Source of the DNA: Deltaproteobacteria bacterium
GTDB lineage: Bacteria > Desulfobacterota > JAFDED01
Assembly: GCA_019310535.1 (NCBI GenBank)
Contig: JAFDED010000040.1
Location: 1 to 35,375 of the forward strand
DNA length: 35,375 nt
Reading direction: 5' to 3'
Made by a program: the position numbers and the translations under genes. Below the pieces are notes generated by a model. That model was not told the origin of the DNA, did no database searches, and saw only the letters and a program-made list of their open reading frames with translations. Shown here in pieces: positions 32,509-35,375 of this stretch (position 1 is its first letter; each line of letters begins with the position of its first letter).

Positions 32509-32967
32509 TTAATCCCGATGCCTGTGGCAGAAGGGGCTGTCTGACATGGCGGGCCTGCGGCACTGCTCTCCCGTATACCTGGCCACTGCCTGGCAGCGGC
32601 GCTTTCCCCCGCCGGGACCGGCTATCCTTCCTCCTTCCTTTCCCTTCGCCATCGGCGTGGTCTCTGCGTGAGGGGAATTATCCCGGCTGTCCGCTCGATT
32701 ACGGACTTTCTGATCCCCGGGAGCCATAAGTGATGCCATGCCTCCGTAGCTGCGGCGGAATTGAGACATCTGTTCCAGCAAGTCTGTCGGGCGCCGCAGG
32801 TGCCAGAGGCGGCTTACGGCTTCCCGCACGGCCCGGTCAAGAGGAGCGTCGCCCCGGTAGCTCCGCACGCGTTCCTGCCACTCCTGCACCTTTTCGAGCA
32901 GAGAGAGGTAATGGGTGACGATCTCTCGAAACTTCCGTCCTATGGCCGCCGCCTCCTCGTGGGACAT
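32509..32967 (-). CDS. First late-operon protein with C-terminal Cys/His zinc motif
   Basis: A 152-aa protein. The N-terminal part is helical (REIVTHYLSLLEKVQEWQERVRSY), the centre is low-complexity and polar. The end is CQAVARYTGEQCRRPAMSDS followed by PFCHRHRD, a C-x10-C-x10-C-x2-H pattern seen in short zinc motifs of several phage proteins. The ATG at 32967 has GGAGGT 6 nt upstream. It may be a DNA-binding packaging or head protein; I cannot call it a terminase small subunit with confidence. A 156-bp non-coding gap separates it from the scaffold start. Confidence 0.65.
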   Translation of the reverse strand: MSHEEAAAIGRKFREIVTHYLSLLEKVQEWQERVRSYRGDAPLDRAVREAVSRLWHLRRPTDLLEQMSQFRRSYGGMASLMAPGDQKVRNRADSRDNSPHAETTPMAKGKEGGRIAGPGGGKRRCQAVARYTGEQCRRPAMSDSPFCHRHRD

Positions 32968-33005
32968 GATGACCTCCAGTCTTTGCTTTTCTTGGGCAAA
33001 CAAAA

Positions 33006-33036
33006 AACCCCTGCTGTCTCGTGGACAACAGGGGTT
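33006..33036 (-). terminator. Intrinsic terminator in the leader of the late operon
   Basis: AACCCCTGCTGTC pairs with GACAACAGGGGTT (one A/C mismatch) around a short loop. In minus-strand RNA the stem is followed by GGGGTTTTTTGTTTG, a classical intrinsic terminator. It lies about 110 nt downstream of a predicted promoter and 39 bp before the first late gene. A weaker T-run on the other side could also stop plus-strand transcription. Confidence 0.8.
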
Positions 33037-33152
33037 CCTTTTTGGAATTGACCCTGAATTACTTATTTTTTTATTACAGGATGAAACCGGATCAGTCTGT
33101 CATATGTGGTTTTACGCCACTCGTTCTCCGGTCCATCGTGTCTATGTGCTGG

Positions 33153-33181
33153 ATGATACCCCAGGGCGGGGTGTTTGTCAA
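33153..33181 (-). promoter_or_regulatory. Predicted promoter of the phage late operon
   Basis: On the minus strand, TTGACA (33181-33176), a 17-bp spacer and TATCAT (33158-33153) form a near-consensus sigma70 promoter. Transcription would start near 33146, run about 110 nt and meet the intrinsic terminator at 33036-33006 before any gene. The 33037-33301 gap otherwise shows no gene. Confidence 0.65.
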
Positions 33182-33301
33182 TGGACTGGATTTCCCTGGG
33201 TTATCCTCGGTTTTCCTTGTGGTAAAAAAAATCGTTCGATCAATGTTTTTTCGGCTTATACATAACATAATTTCTTTCACATAATAAGAAGATACTATGC
33301 T

Positions 33302-33664
33302 TTATAATTGTGTCAATATTTGTTGTGCCTTCAAAAAAGCACGTCTTGCTTTATTAAAATCAAAAGTACCGCTATGCTCGTAATCAGCTTTATTTCTCTC
33401 TCGTCGAAATGTTAAAAGTGCACGTCCTATTTGTTTATTTTTTTTATCTGGGGAATTCTGATATTCATTTATTACAAATTCATGAGTATTTTGCCTTGGA
33501 ATATTGATTCCCCTTTTTTCTAACTTAACACGCGCGCTCCCAAAAGCTCCATAATAGGAGCGACTAATGGCTGAACGGAAATAAGCCTCCATTAGATGCT
33601 TCTGTCTCTGATAGCGTATCAACTCATCGGCAAGCTGAACATACAAATCCCAATGAAAGCTCAT
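33302..33664 (-). CDS. HEPN-domain protein (UPF0332-like)
   Basis: A 120-aa all-helical protein. The segment SAISRSYYGAFGSARVKLEK matches the first conserved helix of UPF0332/HEPN proteins, and R90-N-K-A-D-Y-E-H97 is the conserved catalytic-type motif (R-x6-H here; R-N-x-A-D-Y is typical). HEPN domains are often RNA-cutting toxins or parts of defence systems, usually with an MNT nucleotidyltransferase antitoxin. No MNT motif is present in the neighbours. The ATG overlaps the upstream stop by ATGA, so the two are probably made together. The region is AT-rich compared with the phage genes. Confidence 0.75.
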   Translation of the reverse strand: MSFHWDLYVQLADELIRYQRQKHLMEAYFRSAISRSYYGAFGSARVKLEKRGINIPRQNTHEFVINEYQNSPDKKNKQIGRALLTFRRERNKADYEHSGTFDFNKARRAFLKAQQILTQL

Positions 33665-34371
33665 ACTGCTTCTTCTGAAAGTCCTACAATCTTTCTGAAA
33701 TCAAAAGGCAAATCCAACCACCATTCTTCATCCAGGCGGTTGAGATGCTCCAGAGCCTCCTCCGGAGCAAGGTTGGTCTTGATGACCACAAAAAGAGATT
33801 CAAAATCCTCCTCCGGATCAACAACATGTTCGAGGGTTGTCTCAACCAGGTTTTCTGCAAATATCCTCACAATATGCCGATGTGTTTTCTGCAGAGATTC
33901 AACCAGATGATCATGAGCCAGAAGAAAATTTGTTACTTCTTCTGGATTGATAAAGCGGTAAAACGTTTCTAATATTTTAACATTTCTTAGAGGTCGAACA
34001 GTTCCACACCTCCAGGTCGCGGGAACCCAGTCACTTGCTCCGGCGGCGTGGTATTTAATTGCGTCAGCTCCAGTTAAAACATCATGGAACAAAGGGCGGA
34101 CCATATATTCATCGGGGTCATGATGCCAAATTTTAACCTCATTACCGATCTTATAAGCGCGCACACTGGCTCTTCCAGAAGATTCGGCCTGCGAGGAATA
34201 CGAGGAATATGTTGATTCTGATAGTATTCTCTCCATGGGACAGGCACCACTAATCTCCGCCTCAGGTGATCGGCCGATAACAGAAACCGCACCTGGAAAG
34301 CTTTCTTCAGAGACTGGCGCATCTGTGATTGTTCTCCGGGAATCATCCCTGATGCACGCTTCTTGTTGCAT
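33661..34371 (-). CDS. Unknown partner protein of the HEPN cassette
   Basis: A 236-aa soluble protein of no family I recognise. The N-terminal third is polar and Ser-rich (SESTYSSYSSQAESSGRAS) and probably flexible. The middle has a compact region (VKIWHHDPDEYMVRPLFHDVL). The C-terminal 90 residues look like a folded domain ending ESLFVVIKTNLAPEEALEHL and EEWWLDLP. I chose the ATG at 34371 with GAGG upstream; a TTG at 34380 is an alternative. It lies 5 nt after the preceding gene and overlaps the HEPN gene, so it may be its antitoxin, adaptor or sensor. Confidence 0.7.
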   Translation of the reverse strand: MQQEACIRDDSRRTITDAPVSEESFPGAVSVIGRSPEAEISGACPMERILSESTYSSYSSQAESSGRASVRAYKIGNEVKIWHHDPDEYMVRPLFHDVLTGADAIKYHAAGASDWVPATWRCGTVRPLRNVKILETFYRFINPEEVTNFLLAHDHLVESLQKTHRHIVRIFAENLVETTLEHVVDPEEDFESLFVVIKTNLAPEEALEHLNRLDEEWWLDLPFDFRKIVGLSEEAV

Positions 34372-34376
34372 TTTTA

Positions 34377-35087
34377 TCAATCCTCTGGGAAGTACAATGT
34401 AAGAATGGAATCAAATTCTTCTGGCAAGATTTGAAAAAAGCCTCTTAACTGCTCTTCGGTAAATTCTCTTTCTTCAATTTCTTCTGAAAGAGTATTTATA
34501 TCCTGTTCCACCAGTATAATCGGCTCTGGGGCCGGCTTATTTGTCACGCCTGTCTTACATCGCACCCAGCTATTCACATTAAAGCTGTTAGAGAGTGCAT
34601 ATCTCTTGTGGGCATGAATTTCAAACCTCTCTGGCCGATCAAAAGGAGCATCGTGCCATGTTTCTTTGCAGAAGTGCTTCGCTAAAAATAGACCCGGAGT
34701 CGGTTCTTTCACAAATCTATTCAGCAATCCGGCCATTCTTCCTATTTTCGCACTGGATAAAACTGAATACTCCCATAGCAGCTCAGTAGCAAAGTTAAAG
34801 ATCTCTAGTGGATTTATTTCCTCCTCATCTTCTTGTCTCAGCCAGAACAAATTAGCCCTTGCAAATGCCATTTCAAATTTATATCGTTTATCCGAACTTG
34901 TGAGGATAATCCTGGGAATTTCTGCAGGAGCATCGGAAGGAAGCGGCATGCTGACCGGAGGTGCATCAAATCTATCGCTCCATCTCTGAAGTACAGAGCC
35001 CATTATCTTTGACTGAACAAATTTTATTCCAGGAGTAAAAATTGTTGCCTGTATGGTGGCTATTTTGAATTCGGACGCTTTTGGCAC
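34377..35087 (-). CDS. Unknown protein, distantly TIGR04255-like, first of HEPN cassette
   Basis: A 236-aa soluble protein with a GTG start; AAGGAGAAATTT is directly upstream. The order of features (beta-rich N-terminus with IRIILTS-like strands and a helix pair FNFATELLWEYSVL; later VEQDINTL then a closing helix FTEEQLRGFFQILPEEFDSIL) recalls the sporadically distributed TIGR04255 family, but the likeness is weak. No catalytic motif is evident. It is the first of three tightly spaced genes ending in the HEPN gene. A sensor or immunity role is only a guess. Confidence 0.65.
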   Translation of the reverse strand: MPKASEFKIATIQATIFTPGIKFVQSKIMGSVLQRWSDRFDAPPVSMPLPSDAPAEIPRIILTSSDKRYKFEMAFARANLFWLRQEDEEEINPLEIFNFATELLWEYSVLSSAKIGRMAGLLNRFVKEPTPGLFLAKHFCKETWHDAPFDRPERFEIHAHKRYALSNSFNVNSWVRCKTGVTNKPAPEPIILVEQDINTLSEEIEEREFTEEQLRGFFQILPEEFDSILTLYFPED

Positions 35088-35121
35088 AAATTTCTCCTTT
35101 TTCTTTCCGTCCTATGAATAT

Positions 35122-35349
35122 CTAATACATGGCTCCCTTTCGTGTCAAGTTCTTTCGATCTGCTTTGTCTTGATATTGTCCTTGTACATTCCCGGTCTGC
35201 ATTTTAGGGCTTGAAACCACCAAAAAACTCTCCCTCACGGTATAGTTCCGAATCTGTCCCTCCCTGAAGTTGATCTCCACCTGGCCGGTCTTGCCCTGTT
35301 CCATCCAGGTTTCCAGGAGCTTTATGATCTGCTTCATTGACATTACCAT
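35122..35349 (-). CDS. Small DUF2292-like protein
   Basis: A 75-aa protein. The first 45 residues (MKQIIKLLETWMEQGKTGQV then EINFREGQIRNYTVRES) match the general shape of DUF2292/YezD proteins: a helix, then G-x-V-x-I and G-x-I strands. The C-terminal 30 residues are polar (YQDKADRKNLTRKG) and not part of that domain. Start is uncertain among three ATGs at 35349, 35343 and 35337. It lies 34 bp upstream of the three-gene cassette in the same direction and may belong to it. Function is unknown. Confidence 0.55.
   Translation of the reverse strand: MVMSMKQIIKLLETWMEQGKTGQVEINFREGQIRNYTVRESFLVVSSPKMQTGNVQGQYQDKADRKNLTRKGAMY
35125..35148 (-). promoter_or_regulatory. Possible promoter of the HEPN cassette
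   Basis: A perfect TTGACA (35148-35143) on the minus strand lies near the end of the DUF2292-like gene, about 55 bp before the GTG of the next gene. The -10 is poor (TTAGAT at 17 bp or TATTAG at 15 bp), so this is tentative. Confidence 0.25.
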
Positions 35350-35375
35350 TCACTCTTTCTTTCATGGCTGTATTG

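Noticed and set aside
33661..34371. MNT-type antitoxin for the HEPN protein
   Set aside because: The expected GSxxxG and D-x-D nucleotidyltransferase motifs are absent.

Overview
The window looks like chromosomal DNA of a GC-rich anaerobic bacterium, most likely a deltaproteobacterium (Desulfobacterota). That is inferred from family content: a split Mrp/Mbh-type antiporter module, a fused GlcD-GlcE protein followed by GlcF, and dispersed G/C-tract palindromes. No rRNA, tRNA, CRISPR array or transposase was found, so the taxonomy is not proven.

Positions 1-2353 hold regulation. A truncated XRE-type HTH gene (minus strand, running off the left edge) diverges from a CI/LexA-like self-cleaving repressor (317-907) across a control region with TTGAC half-sites and two good sigma70-type promoters. 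A striking array of GCTTAC repeats at about 10-bp period (961-1053) precedes a GAF-GGDEF diguanylate cyclase (1235-2353). Positions 2354-2908 hold only palindromic repeats and a predicted promoter.

Positions 2909-11090 are a plus-strand Mrp-type cation/proton antiporter operon in the gene order of the archaeal Mbh membrane module: MrpE, F, G, two split MrpA-C-terminal subunits (MbhD-like, MbhE-like), MrpB, MrpC, MrpD, a second D-like subunit, a small membrane protein, a short ORF running into a dispersed repeat, and a third D-like subunit. No hydrogenase subunits follow. Next come a Cys-rich zinc-ribbon protein (11582-11875) and a predicted lipoprotein with twelve GNDxY-type repeats and a C-terminal HEAT-like region (to 14450). 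A two-gene 2-hydroxyacid (glycolate/D-lactate) oxidase unit, glcD-glcE fusion plus glcF (14589-18664), converges on an MFS transporter (18723-19934, minus).

Positions 20236-33181 are a minus-strand prophage late module, read from right to left: promoter, short leader, intrinsic terminator, a Zn-finger-like protein, scaffold, major capsid protein, small head proteins, adaptor, large tail protein, further virion proteins, tail fibre, small membrane/coiled-coil protein, M15 endolysin and a holin-like protein. There is no tape-measure gene, which suggests a short-tailed phage. No terminase, portal or integrase lies in the window, so the module is incomplete here or continues to the right. Several gene junctions carry strong GC-rich hairpins.

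Positions 33302-35375 are visibly AT-richer and hold a compact minus-strand cassette: a DUF2292-like small protein, two unrecognised proteins and a HEPN-domain (UPF0332-like) protein with an R-N-K-A-D-Y motif. This unit, next to the phage head genes, is the best candidate in the window for an undescribed defence or toxin-antitoxin-like system.
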